NCBI GenBank assembly: GCA_021234155.1
Contig: JAJEKV010000013.1
Span: 14,301,877 to 14,365,876, forward strand
Direction of reading: 5' to 3'
Origin: Isoetes taiwanensis
Lineage: Eukaryota; Streptophyta; Lycopodiopsida; Isoetales; Isoetaceae
DNA: 64,000 nt
Shown here: piece by piece, positions 35,430 through 47,999 of the stretch
How positions within the stretch are numbered: position 1 is the stretch's first letter
Layout of the letters: each line of letters starts with the position of its first letter
Translations under genes and position numbers: made by a program
Notes under the pieces: model-generated
Seen by the model: only the letters and a program-made list of their open reading frames with translations
The model's database searches: none
What the model was told of the DNA's origin: nothing

Positions 35430-37475
35430 GAAACTAAGCATCCAAATAAATTTTACAGCATATAAGTTACACAGCCGCCTGCACCAAGCAACACAACCTC
35501 ATCCTTTCTAAACGCCATAGCTAGAGTCCTGCAATAATAAACCAAAAATGGTAAATTTGTAATAAACAGCTTGGCAACAAAGTAGAGATAATTAGTACTT
35601 ACTTTAATAACTGCATGCAGATCTGTAGGCTTGCCCGGTTATGGCTTATTGCATGATTACTCCACCCTAAAATCATAACAAGGTTCTTGGTAGAAAAATA
35701 ATTGGTTTTTTTAAATGAAATGAACAAAAAACACAATCTTGAAGATTCTTGACTAACCTCTTTCTTTCTTGGTTATGGCGCTCTAAAAAAACCAGCAGCA
35801 TAGTTCTGCTCAAAAAGCTTCCTGATTGCAGTCTGTCATTGATTTTTTTTACTGTATTGGGCCTTCCACAGTCTGCTGCCATGCGTCCAGCACATGATCA
35901 TTATAAAATCCAGATCCATGCAAATACAAGTTTTTGCAGAATTTAGTAGGAATAAAAGAATTTAGCAGGAATAAAGAGAGAAAAAAGAATGAAAGCATCT
36001 AGAACCTTACCGATTATACAAATGATGGCAATGTATCTACAGATTTAACAAGCCAAATGAGACATTTAGACATGTAATCTACATCCAGATCCAAGCCATG
36101 ACTTGCACCTACAAAATGTGGAATGATCGCCATGCCTTCAGATGCTTGGAGGCGGCCGCTTCAGATGCCATATCTTACCTTCAGATCCGGTCATGTACCT
36201 TCAGATTGTGGTGCTACAGAGCGCTTAATTCCACAAGACGGACTCATGCAAAAAGTCGCTTGCTATTTCCTCAACTTCTACTGCCCACATTCCGGCAACA
36301 GATTTTTGAGGGCAAACCTAAAGAACAATCCCATGTTGGTTCGCAGAAACATTCCATTACAGTATTCAAGCTTCCGGATGGAGATTCGAAAAGCTCATCC
36401 ACATTATCGAACACCATAGTATCAGCATCCTAATACACCTCAGTGCAGCGTGGCCTCAGCGCAGTGACATCGCCATAGCTAGAGCACAGGGCAGACGGGC
36501 AATAGCAGGCGGGAAAACACAAGAATTAGGCCAGGCGGGAAGGCGGGAAAACACAAGAATTAGGCAACCAATGGGATGACAGGACCTAGATCGTAATCTA
36601 GGCCCTCCATCTTGGCCCATCTCGACCGTTGAAAGAGATGCACATTCTCAATGGTCTCTATAGAAAATTAGATGCTCCTAAATTATGTGGTTTCTTGCCG
36701 TACCTAAATTACATGGAAAGGACCACATAGAATAGAAGCCATGACCATGACTCCTATACAAAGCAAGTCACAAGTATGACGCTAGTACAGACAACAACTT
36801 ACCTAATAACTGTAGATCAAGCAACATGCCAATAATACATAGTAGTATCACCATAGAAAGATCATAAAGAGCAAGGATGCATGAAACACCAGCCCTGACC
36901 ATATTAAGATAGATACAAAGGAGCAAATCCATTTACAACTCCTGTGTATCCAAGCAACGTGCCACTTAAAAATGATAGCATGTTTTTTTGCCAATCCTAA
37001 AGGCATATTCAAAAGCGTATCCTGCCAAAGTGCCATAGACATGTAGATGTGAATCTATTCTGGGTAGTTTCGTTAAATGTATAACCCTGCACTGCAAGTA
37101 GCACAACCATATGCCAAGGACCAGCAAGAACCAGCTTTGCAAGTTTCATTAATAATGTAACCTTTCAATTGCCACTACAGCAGATAACTTAGCAGACAAT
37201 GCCATCTCCTCGCAGACAACTTAGCATAATCACAGTTACAGTACTTTGATCCACAATCATGCTAACAAGAAATGTCTTACCATGTAAATGGTAGTGGATA
37301 GACAATTTGATTTTGGTAGACAATTTATAGCATGTCAGCCTCGGAACAATTTTCTTTTCTAAGCAGTCGCCCACGACTGTCATTGCAAAATAAAAAAGAG
37401 AGCTACCTTACACAACACACTGAAAATTAGAGTTGAGCCCTTTTACATAGTTGCAGCATAAGGGATTTTGTACCC
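35430..37475. other. Interior of the CACTA-like element without recognised genes
   Basis: Short open frames at 35,673-35,882 (-) and 36,098-36,433 (+) show no known domain. A local duplication of GGCGGGAAAACACAAGAATTAGGC lies at about 36,510-36,565. Nothing else was supported. Confidence 0.4.
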
Positions 37476-37479
37476 ACGC

Positions 37480-38340
37480 CACGTGGGCTCTAACATGGCA
37501 TGCGGGCTCCAACATGCCATGTGGGCTCTAACATGCCATGCGGGATCCTACCTAGGATCCTACATGCCACCTAGACTCAAACATGTTTGAGCCCTTGGCA
37601 TGTTTGAGCCTAGGTGGCATGTTGGTGCCTAGGTGGAATGTTGGAGCCTAGGTGGCATGTTGGTGCCTAGGTGGCATGTTTGAGCCACTTGGCATGTTGG
37701 AGCCTATGTGGCATGTTGGAGCCCGCGTGGCATGTTTGAGCCACCTTGGCATGTTGGAGCCTAGGTGGCATGTAGGGAGCCCACATGGCATGTTTGAGCC
37801 ACCTTGGCGTGTTCGAGCCTAGGTGGCATGTTGGAGCCCACGTGGCATGTTTGAGCCACCTTGACATGTTTGAGCCTAGGTGGCATGTTGGTGCCTAGGT
37901 GGCATGTTAGAGCCTAGGTGGCTCAAACATGCCACGCGGGCTCTAAAATGCCACCTAGGCTCCAACATGCCAAGGTGGCTCAAACATGCCACCTAGGCTC
38001 AAACATGCCACATGGACTCCAACATGCCAAGGTGGCTCAAACGTGCCATGTGGGCTCTCCAACATGCCACCTAAGCTTCAACATGCGAAGGTGGCTCAAA
38101 CGTGCCACGTGGGCTCCAACATGCCACCTAAGCTCAAACATGCCACACGGGCTCCAACACGCCAAGGTGGCTCAAATATGCCACCTAGGCTCCAACATGC
38201 CACCTAGGCTCCAACATGCCAAGGTGGCTCAAACATGCCATGTGGGCTCCAACATGCCACCTAGGCTCCAACATGTCAAGGTGGCTCAGGCATGCCACCT
38301 AGGCATCAATATGTCGCCTAGGCCACGTAACACTCAAAGT
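37480..38340. repeat. 19-bp satellite, block 1, with an internal orientation switch
   Basis: Monomers follow GGCATGTTKGAGCC plus a five-base variable part, mainly TAGGT, ACCTT or CACGT. From 37,480 to about 37,910 the units read in this sense; from about 37,918 to 38,340 the units are inverted (AAGGTGGCTCAAACATGCC). The junction near 37,915 therefore makes a very large palindrome-like arrangement. Predicted peptides in all frames repeat every 19 residues simply because 3 x 19 bp is 19 codons; I see no reason to call them genes. Confidence 0.9.
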
Positions 38341-38344
38341 GGTG

Positions 38345-39525
38345 ACATTGCATGCCAAGTAAGCAAGGCCAAGTTTTGACTAGGCCAAAAATGAAAATAT
38401 GTCCATCTTTGGTCTTTTCATTGGGTGATGTTGGCAAATTTTGGTTGACATGGCTAGATGGTGGTGATGTGGACATGATGACTAGGACTTTATGCAAGAA
38501 ATATGATAACCTTTGGAAGTTTTGGTAGAGGAGTTTGGCAAGGAATAGAATAGAGGGATCTTGAAGAACCTAAAGTGCTGACACCCTTCCCCAAATCGAA
38601 CCAGGCCAGGACTTTGCGCGGCTTCCTCACCAGAAGGGAGAGGCCAGACCGCAGGAGACATACCTCAAAAAGGTTACCGAGGCAGCCTTTCCTGCCAACG
38701 CTCCTCCGGAGGGCAAATGGCAATGCCCCCCTTCCTGGAGCTCAGTTTCCCTATCCGACCGTTGAATCCATCGTTCAAGTAACCTGCTTCGAACAAGTTC
38801 AGAAAAATCCAGGATCCGTCTGGGAGAACTTATCAAACCATGAAGCGTCCTGCAGTCGACCATGTAGAAACCCAAGTGTTTTGTCGTTCGGGCAGTACAA
38901 AGGCTCCGGAATGGAGGTTCGACTTCGCCACGTTGTTTGGAATGATGAAATTACCCTAGAGACCAAGTTACACTGTCATTTTTGGCAACGAAAGAAACAC
39001 GAACCCTCTACATGGCAATATTCTGCAGCCACCTTGTAGGCCAATTGACTACAAACATATTGGACATGAGCTACTTTGGCGCTTCTTGGAGAAGGGGTGA
39101 TCTTCTGACCACGAATCTTGGTCCTGAGGGTAATATCGATGTTTTGAGTCCATTGGCAGAGTCAGTTCACAGTTCCAGAGAGGGAGAGTTGCCCGTCTAG
39201 GGCCAGGGGCCTTTGGGAGAGGACCTTTGGGGCGAACAACTTCCGGAAGGTTTTAAGGGTCCGCCTTCTGGTGTCAACGCCCTCCCTCTATGTGATGACA
39301 TTGAGCAAGATCCTGATCGAATCTGACTAGGATATGGCTTCCAAAACATAAACCCTGTGTGTTGCTAGGTTATTGAAGGGTTTATGTTATGGAGGTCGAG
39401 TTTTAGTCGGTTGCACTTGGGAAATGGTCAAGAAGCTGCAGTTGAAAATCCAGAACAATAGGAACTAACGAAATGGGGTTTGGATTTATCCTCCTCCCAG
39501 TGTGGCAATTAGAAGTCAAGAGTGC
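38345..39525. other. Spacer between satellite blocks
   Basis: This is more GC-rich sequence with an open frame at 38,575-39,039 (+, 154 codons) and overlapping minus-strand frames. The composition suggests a once-coding or captured segment, but I cannot identify a domain. A small hairpin around ACATAAACCC/GGGTTTATGT lies at about 39,345-39,392 and resembles the centre of the larger hairpin that follows. Confidence 0.35.
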
Positions 39526-39531
39526 ATTTTG

Positions 39532-39851
39532 CAGTAGCAAAATTGTTTGGGATCATTCGGGATGGCCAATAGATCCAAACTCTGTTATTTCAGTTTCCAT
39601 GGCTCTGTATGCATATTTAGAAAAGGTGCACCTATTTATCCAAGAAAACGACCATGTTTTGGCCTCCGAAATGTAAACATTGTATGTTGCTAGGCTATTG
39701 TAGGGTTTATGTTTTGGAGGCCAAAGCGTGGTCGTTTTCTTGGATAACTAGGTGCACCTTTTCTAAACATATATGCAAAACCATGGCAACTAAAATAACA
39801 GAGTTTGGATCTATTGGCCATCCCGAATGATCCTAAACAATTTTGCTACTG
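39532..39851. repeat. Hairpin with two 147-bp arms
   Basis: The left arm runs 39,532-39,678 and the right arm 39,705-39,851, with a 26-bp loop. The left arm opens CAGTAGCAAAATTGTTTGGG; the right arm ends with its inverse, TTTTGCTACTG. Conserved inner landmarks include GGATGGCCAATAGATCC, AAAAGGTGCACCTA and AAGAAAACGACCA. Mismatches are few, roughly one in twelve or better. The right arm joins the satellite directly. Confidence 0.85.
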
Positions 39852-40645
39852 TTTGAGCCACCTTGGCATGTTTGAGCCACCTTGGCATGTTTGAGCCACC
39901 TTGGTATGCTTGAGCCTATGTGGCATGTTGGAGCCTGGTTGGCATGTTGGAGCCCGCATGGCATGTTTGAGCCATCTTGGCATGTTGGAGCCTAAGTGGC
40001 ATGTTTGAGCCATGTTGGCATGTTGGAGCCTAGGTGGCATGTTGGAGCCACCTTGGCATGTTCGACCCACCTTGGCATGTTTGAGCCTAGGTGGCATGTT
40101 GGAGCCAGCGTGGCATGTTTGAGCCACCTTGGCATGTTGAAGCCTAGGTGGCATGTTTTTGCCACCTTGGCATGTTGGAGCCCACGTGGCATTATGGAGT
40201 CCACGTGGCATGTTTGAGCCACCTTGGCATGTTGGATCCTAGGTGGCATGTTGGAGCCTAGGTGGCATGTTTGAGCCACCTGGCATGTTTGAGCCTAGGT
40301 GGCATGTTGGAGCCTAGGTGGCATGTTTGAGCCTAGGTGGCATGTTGGAGCCACCTTGGCATGTTGGAGCCCACGTGGCATTATGGAGTCCACATGGCAT
40401 GTTTGACCCACCTTGCCATGTTGGAGCCTAGGTGGCACGTTGGAGCCCGCGTGGCATGTTTGAGCCACCTTGCCATGTTTGAGCCACGTGGCCTTTTTTA
40501 GCCACCTGGCATGTTTGAGCCTAGGTGGCATGTTGGAGCCACCTTGGCATGTTGGAGCCCACGTGGCATTATGGAGTCCACGTGGCATGTTTGACCCACC
40601 TTGGCATGTTGGAGCCTAGGTGGCATGTTGGAGCCTATGTGGCAT
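39852..40645. repeat. 19-bp satellite, block 2
   Basis: This is the same 19-bp family as block 1, in the GGCATGTTTGAGCC sense throughout, about 40 units by length. Higher-order segments recur (CATTATGGAGTCCACGTGGC appears at about 40,192, 40,380 and 40,567), showing that multi-unit blocks have been copied. Confidence 0.9.
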
Positions 40646-41092
40646 GGTTCGTGCTTCCTATCAAGCCAGCCCGTTCCACCTGCACTGGATAACCACCATG
40701 TATCTGAGGTGTTACCTGCACAGGATCAAAGACAGCCTCCCCAGGTCGCAAGATAACGGAAGGGCCTTGCCTTCCACCTTACTGCATTGCGAGCCTAGCC
40801 TGGCCTCCTCTCGCATTATCATTATTGTGGCGTGATGCTACTTTATTTATGTCAAATTCGTGTTTAAATCTAGACTTGCTCAAGCGAGTCGATCAATTTT
40901 TCTTACGTTCTGCCAGAGCCCTCCTTTATGTCAATGTCAGAGAGGTAGCAAGCCAAGCTTCGAATTCGAGGGAGGCACCCCACCCCGTTCTCCTTTACGC
41001 TTGGTCTTCCAGGATGACACGATTGTTTGGCTCACAAGGCAACGACCCTTTACGATGTTAGAGAATGGGGATTTCTCGTTGTGGCACTACGA
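40646..41092. other. Non-satellite island between blocks 2 and 3
   Basis: About 450 bp of unique-looking, GC-moderate sequence breaks the array. Open frames at 40,825-41,061 and 40,860-41,120 overlap and show no known domain. Confidence 0.4.
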
Positions 41093-43112
41093 CGTGTTGG
41101 AGCCCGCGTGGCATGTTTGAGCCACCTTGCCATGTTTGAGCCACGTGGCCTTTTTTAGCCACCTTGGCATGTTTGAGCCTAGGTGGCATGTTTGAGCCAC
41201 CTTGGCATGTTGGAGCCTAGGTGGCATGTTGGAACCACCTTGGCATGTTTGAGCCACCTTGGCATGCTTGAGCCTATGTGGCATGTTGGAGCCTGGGTGG
41301 CATGTTGGAGCCCGCTTGGCATGTTTGAGCCATCTTGGCATGTTGGAGCCTACGTGGCATGTTTGAGCCATGTTGGCATGTTGGAGCCTAGGTGGCATGT
41401 TGGAGCCACCTTGGCATGTTCGACCCACCTTGGCATGTTTGAGCCTAGGTGGCATGTTGGAGCCTAGGTGGCATGTTTGAGCCACCTTGGCATGTTTTAG
41501 CCACCTTGGCATGTTGGAGCCCACATGGCATGTTTGAGCCACCTTGGCATATTGGAGCCTATGTGGCATGTTGGAGTCTAGGTGGCATGTTTTGAGCCAC
41601 CTTAGCATGTTAGATCCTAGGTGGCATATTGGAGCCTATGTGGCATGTTCGAGCCACCTTGGCATATCAGAGCCTAGGTGGCATGTTTGAGCCCATGGCA
41701 TGTTTGGATCCACGTGGCATGTTGGAGCCTAGGTGGCATGTTGGGGCTAGGTGGCATATTGGGGTCTAGGTGGCATGTTGGATTTTATGTGGCATGTTAG
41801 AGCCTAGGTGGCGGGGTTGGACTCGAGGTGGCATGCCCGAACCACCTTGGCATGTCCGAGCCCGGTGGCATGTTGGAGCCCACACATGGCATGTTTGAGC
41901 CACCTTGGCATGTTTGAGCCTAGGTGGCATGTTGGAGCTTAGGTGGCATGTTTGAGCCACCTTGGCATGTTGGAGCCTAGGTGGCATGTTTGAGCCACCT
42001 TGGCATGTTATTGGAGCCTAGGTGGCATGATGGAGCCAGCGTGGCATGTTTGAGCCACCTTGGCATGTTTGAGCATGTTGGAGCCACGGTGAGTTGGAGC
42101 CACCTTGGCATGTTGAAGCCTAGATGGCATGTTGGAGCCCACGTGGCATGTTTGAGCCTAGGTGGCATGTTGGAGCCCGTGGCATGTTTGAGCCACCTTG
42201 GCATGTTTGAGCCCACGTGAGGCGTTTGAGCCACCTTGGCATGCGTTGGATCCTAGGTGGCATGTTGGAGCCCGCATGGCATGTTTGAGCCTCCTTGGCA
42301 TATTTGAGCCTAGGTGGCATGCTTGAGCCACCTTGGCATGTTTGAGCCACCTTGGCATGTTGGAGCCTAGATGGCACGTTGGAGCCCGTGATGGCATGTT
42401 TGAACCACCTTGGCATGTTGGAGCCTAGGTGAGCCCACGTGGCATGTTTGAGCCACCTTTGCATGTTTGAGCCTAGGTGGCATGCGATGGATCCTAGGTG
42501 TCATGTTTGAGCACCTTGGCATGTTTGAGCCACCTTGGCATGTTGGAGCCTAGGTGGCATGTTGGAGCCCCAGCATGGCATGTTTGAGCCACCTTGGCAA
42601 GTTGGAGCCTAGGTGGCATGTTGGAGCCCGCGTGGCATGTTTGAGCATGTTGGAGCCTAGGTGGCAAGTTTGAGCCACCTTGTCATGTTGGAGCCTAGGT
42701 GGCATGTTGGAGCCACCTTGGCATGTTTGAGCCTAGCCACCTTGGCATGTTGGAGCCCACGTGGCATGTTTGAGCCACCTTGACATATTGGATCCTAGGT
42801 GGCATGTTGGAGCCCATGTGGCATGTTAGAGCCTAGGTGGATTGTTAGAGCCTAGGTAGCATATTGAGCCATGGTGGCATGTTGGATAGGTGGCATGTTG
42901 GAGCCTAGGTGGCATGTTTGAGCCACCTTGGCATGTTGGAGCCTAGATGGCATGGTGGAGCCCACGTGGCATGTTTGCGCCACCTTGGCATGTTGGAGCC
43001 ACCTTGGTGCATGTTTGAGCCACCTTGGCATTTTTTGAGCCACCTTGGTGGCATGTTTGAGCCACCTTGGCATGTTTGAGCCTAGGTGGCATGTTTGAGC
43101 CAAGTGGACAAA
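41093..43112. repeat. 19-bp satellite, block 3
   Basis: This is the longest block, about 106 units by length, in the same sense as block 2. Units become more irregular after about 42,000, with insertions and truncated monomers (for example GAGCATGTTGGAGCC near 42,070). It ends abruptly at GAGCCAAGTGGACAAAAAA. Confidence 0.9.
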
Positions 43113-43501
43113 AAATTTGGCCATTCCACATCCCTATGCCAGAAAAAGGTATGTACACTTAAATGATGATATCTTGAGTGTTTTTTAACATTTCTGGCTG
43201 ATATTTGAAATGGCTATCAGGTAAACATGTATGAACATGTGGAAAGAATTTTGGCTTGATTTAGAACTAGGTTGATGGAGAGAAATTGGATATATTTTTC
43301 TCTCAATGAACTGTAAGAAAGAACCAACAAACAATTTTTTGAATCCTGATTTCTATAAGGTTTTTGTTGTGTGGTTTCAACTCCTGCAAGTCTGAATGGG
43401 ACCTGAGATTATGTGTATATCCTCAAAAAATGGATTCGAGGCATAAAAGAGCAAAACTCTCTCTCTCTCCCTCCCTCCCTCCCTCCCTCTCCCTCGTTGT
43501 T

Positions 43502-44563
43502 CTTCTTTCCCATTCAGTGGAAGGCATACAGAAGCATTTAGATGCACTGGCATATTTCTGTGAACAGAAAAGTATGAGGGTAAATATGTCAAAGACTAAG
43601 ATGATGGTATTTGGGACAAATAAAGTAGATCATCTTAAATTCCTCTATCAAGGAGAACCTGTGGAAATTGTCACCTCATATAAGTATCTAGGGATACATG
43701 TGGACAAGGGGCATAGCTGGAACTCTGCTATTGAGCATAGAGTAAATGGAGGCCTGAAGGCATTATATAGCATGCAGCGTAAAAGTGGAAAAGCAGAAAT
43801 ATGGGACTTTGGCCTGAAGCGTACATTATATCGTGTGCTGGTCCAAACAGTTTTGCTCTATGGGTGTGAAGTATGGGGGCCAGGATTATCTGTAGAATCC
43901 TGGAAAAAGGTTGAGAAAGTGCAGAAGAAGTTCTTGAGAACATAATTGGGCACTAAAGCTCAAACTCCATATGATATGCTGCTTGTAGAGTGTGGCATGA
44001 TGCCACTAGAGGCTGAAGCCTTATGCAGAACGCTTACATATCTTTCTAAGTTGCTATTTGATATGCCAGAAGATAGCCTACCAAGGCTAGCATTAGAAGA
44101 AACAAGCGACAAGGGATGGTACTCAGATATTAGGGAATGGATGAGGAAGTGGGGGATGGACATTCATGGCATACGTGAGAATAAGGACAATCTAAGAGGG
44201 TGGGTGCATGAGCACCTCATTAGAAGAAACTGGAGAGTCCCGGAGACAAAAACACATTTCTACAGACAATATATAAATCCTACTCTCCAAGAGGCCAAAT
44301 ACCTCAAGGAAGGTGTGTCTTTTGGCGCCAGACAGATGATAAGCAGGATGCGACTTAGCTCCCATAGGCTTGGGGTTGAAGTAGGACGTTGGAGTAACAT
44401 TCCCCATGAATTGAGATTTTGCAAAGTATGCAATGTGGGAGAAGTAGAAGATGAATTACATGTCATCGTAAGGTGCCCGTCATACTCAGGAATTCGAGAT
44501 AAGTACAGTATCCATTCAAACTCTTTGCTGGAATTCTTTGATATGCCTGGACATCACATTTGA
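43502..44563 (+). pseudogene. C-terminal ORF2 of LINE-B with one in-frame stop
   Basis: The frame reads IQKHLDALAYFCEQKSMRVN, TSYKYLGIHVDKGHSWNSA, VQTVLLYGCEVWGPGLSVES and KKFLRT, then TAA (43,943-43,945). It continues in the same frame as LGTKAQTPYDMLLVECGMMP to 44,563. Near the end come FCKVCNVGEVEDELHVIVRC and CPSYSGIRDKY, a CxxC...HxxxxC metal-binding tail as in other LINE C-termini. The catalytic part is missing through 5' truncation. Apart from the single stop the frame is well kept, which implies a fairly recent copy. Confidence 0.85.
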
Positions 44564-44748
44564 AGGAAATTTTGGTACAGAGAGAACAGTTACTGAGTAT
44601 TAAAGATTGTAATGTTATACATGATGAGAGATGGGAAGAGTCTAATGCATTCTTGTCAGAAGATGCATTAGAGGATATCTTTTATAACGTTGAGTATGTA
44701 CATTGATCGTCTCATAGACCTGGTGGTCTACAGACGTAATAAATACAA

Positions 44749-44945
<197 letters not shown>

Positions 44946-45262
44946 ATACACTCTCTCACTGGATCTGATAGACTTGTTGGTCCCCATGGATGTTAAAGTT
45001 AAATTCAGTTCAATTCAATTTTGGGATATTCATAATGCCTTTGCATTCTAGTTTTCTATAAGCACGAGGGGTAGAGGGACAATAGATGAGATATTGCATT
45101 TTTACACATGGCATGTAATGACAACATGAATACTATATGGGGTGTCATATGGATGGGAGCAGTGCAATGATTGTATAATGATGCTTACAAAATTGGCTAT
45201 AAAGAACCTTAAAATATCACACCCCTTTAGAGAACCATACATCCTTTAGAAAAAACCTTCTT

Positions 45263-45575
45263 AAAAACTATACTTATAAACCGCACCTCCAAATACTACA
45301 CCTCCTTAGAAACATCACCACCTCAAAAGAAAAAAACCATAGTTCCTTTAACAACAAGCATACCTACTTAAAAAACCACACGTCCTAAAAGCAAAGACCA
45401 CAACTCCTTAAAAAAAAAACTACACTTACTTATAAACCACACCTCCAAAAACTACACCTCCTTAAAAACACCAGTACCTCAAAAGAAAAAACCACAGTTC
45501 TTTTAACAAAAAACATACCTCCTTAAAAAACCACACGTCCTAAAAAAACAAAAACCACAGCTCCTTAAAAAAATA
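45263..45575. repeat. Subterminal tandem repeat of the CACTA-like element, about 156-bp unit x2
   Basis: Two copies begin with CTTATAAACCGCACCTCC and CTTATAAACCACACCTCC. Each continues with CTACACCTCCTTA, CCTCAAAAGAAAAAA, a GTTC-TTTTAACAA part and CCACACGTCCTAAAA. Shorter words such as AAACCACACCTCC recur up to the element end. The position is just inside the right terminus, as subterminal repeats are in CACTA elements. Confidence 0.75.
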
Positions 45576-47212
45576 ACAGTGGACGTTCCTTGTCCACTTA
45601 AAAAACAACACCGTTAGCTAGTAAAACCACACCTCCATAGATCTACATGTAGGGTTTTTTGAAATCTCTGAATAAAGAACATGTGGACCTAAGAAAACTA
45701 TACTTTTCAACAATGGACCAAAACGCGGGGTGAGTGTGTTTGAATCATAGCATCAAAGGCCTCTGGGATCCTATTATTTCGAGAATCAAAAAGAAACTGA
45801 ACAATTATGGGAATTATCTCTCTCTTGCAGGTAGATCTATCATTGCAAATGCTGTTCTTGCCAGTTCTCATGTTTACTTTTCCACAGCTCTAGTTGCTCC
45901 TAAATATGTCTACCTGGAGCTTGAAAAGGTAATCAGAAATTTCATTTGGAAGGGAAGTCATTTGGTTAATTGGAATTCCATATGTAAGCCTAAAGTCTCT
46001 GGAGGTTTAGGTTGCAAGAACCTTTTTATTCAAGCTCAATCTCTTGCGGGTAAACTCATTTGGAAAGCTATTCATGGGAATCAATCTCCTGCTTATATCT
46101 TTATCAGGTATTGGATATCTTTAAGTCACCCTTGTGGTCATCCCTCTATTCATCATCTGCTCCCTCATTCTGCTTTCAATCAACTGAAGCCAGGTTCCAA
46201 CATCTCCCCTCTTATGCACAATCTCATCAAGGCTGGAATCTTTGTCTCTCCTAATTTTCATTTCATTAAAAGAGAGGAGCTTCACTCTGATGTTCCAATC
46301 TTTTGGAATCCCATCATGACTGAGCAGAACTCTCCTGTTCTTGCTATCAAGCATCCCAGAATTTATAAGAAATGGAATGAAGCTGGTTTAGTCTATATCA
46401 GAGACATGTTTATATGTGGTAGAGTCATTTCTTGGACTAGATTGAAGGGTATTATCAGAGGCACCTCTTCTGATAAGAAAATTTATTTTTTCATCAAACC
46501 CTTCCTCTCAAATTTAGCTGTCAATTCTGGAAAGAGTGACTGGAGAGTAAATGACAAAGGGGATTACAAAGTCAAAAATGTTTACAATGCAATGACTTCC
46601 AACAATGAGGGATGTAAAGCTATGCTGAAATGGTCCATTACTTATGATCAGCTCAAAAGTTTATTTCATAATGTTTGGCATTCTTATTGCCCTCCTAAGG
46701 TCTCATATTTCATTTGGCTTATTGCTAATGGCAGTCTAAACAATCTGGTCTCTATGTCCAGGAGATACCCTAATATTTCTGCTATGTGCCCTTTAGCTTT
46801 GTAATGGGCCCGAGGATATGTCCCATATTTTTTTCTTACGTAGCTCCCTAAATGGTTTACGGTCTTGGTTCTCGATAAATTTATGATTGAAATCAATGAG
46901 GATCTTATGTCCCTTATGAATCGGGATAATAAATTTGATAATCTGATCATTAAAATTGCTCTATGGAACATTTGGAAAGCAAGGAATAGGGTGTTATATG
47001 GTAAAAAAAGTGTGTCCATCTTCTGGTTAAAAATGCACTTTCAGTTTGATTTTGAGACTATTGCTACAGCACATAAAAAGAAATTTGGAGCTAATTTTGA
47101 CAGGAAATGGGAAGAATATGGTTTGTATAGGGGTCACTATGATTTGTTTGCTTCCAATCTAAATGTTGTGGTCTCTAATTTATTTCTTTCTGATGATCCT
47201 AGAGTATCTTAG

Positions 47213-47999
47213 TTTCTTACGGGGAGAAGGAAACAACAAGTTTGATATCAGCAGCTCTCCCTTCATTCGGACATCTCGGGATCAAGTCATGAAAAATGAC
47301 ATTGCCACTTCTATGGAGTCATTCCTGATGAAAAGAGGACGTATGAGTTACAACAAGGAGAGTGAAGATATGTGGGCAAGTATATTTTGCAGGGAGGTCA
47401 TCCAGCTCCATTTACTGTGGAAATTCCTGACAGCAAATAACCGAATTCTCACAGAAGCTCAGCTCTCAAGATATAGAACATGGTACTATAGTCACAAATT
47501 AATGGCAGATCTATATGGGTCACTGTTACTTCTTCTGGTGGATAAGGATTTGTTTCGACTCTGCTATCAAAATAATTGGCCCCTTGCCCAATATCTCTTT
47601 GGCTCCACAGATGCCTTCAATGCCTACTTCAATTCCTACTTCTCAGATCACTGCTGAAATCCCTGTCCATTTGTCCTTTAAGCCAAGAAGCATATACCGG
47701 CTTTTATTTTATTTAGTTCTGGTTTACTCTTTTGGTGGATTTTGGCAGGTTTGCAATTTGCTCGTTGGAATCGGTTCTGCTCCGGAATTGTGTTCTGCTG
47801 TTTACCTACTGCTATTTCATTCTACCAAGGGTGGTTGCTGATCGTTCTTCCTCCTTAATCTGAAGACTTCATTTTGCGCTCTGTTTACACTCTATTATCA
47901 ACTGCTACACTTCACTATATTTTGATATGCTTCTTCTAAAAGCATACTTTTGCCATGTACTCTGAGATTTCATAATTAATGATAAAACCAACTCTTACC
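47213..47999 (+). other. 3' region of LINE-C before its poly(A)
   Basis: A plus-strand frame (47,163-47,657) reads SFLMKRGRMSYNKESEDMWA, then KFLTANNRILTEAQLSRYRT. I cannot assign it: it may be the C-terminal extension of ORF2 or extra sequence carried by the element. It lies inside the target-duplication borders and upstream of the poly(A), so it belongs to LINE-C. Confidence 0.5.

Noticed and set aside
38575-39039. 154-codon open frame in the satellite spacer as a captured gene
   Set aside because: Overlaps minus-strand open frames of equal quality and shows no domain or splice evidence that I can recognise.
37480-43112. CRISPR-like array
   Set aside because: Eukaryotic context; 19-bp units are directly adjacent with no unique spacers.
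37667-43158. Long open frames encoding 19-residue repeats (for example PPRLQHAKVAQTCHLGSNM)
   Set aside because: They arise automatically from a stop-poor 19-bp tandem unit in all frames and on both strands; no start context, no splice signals, no known family.
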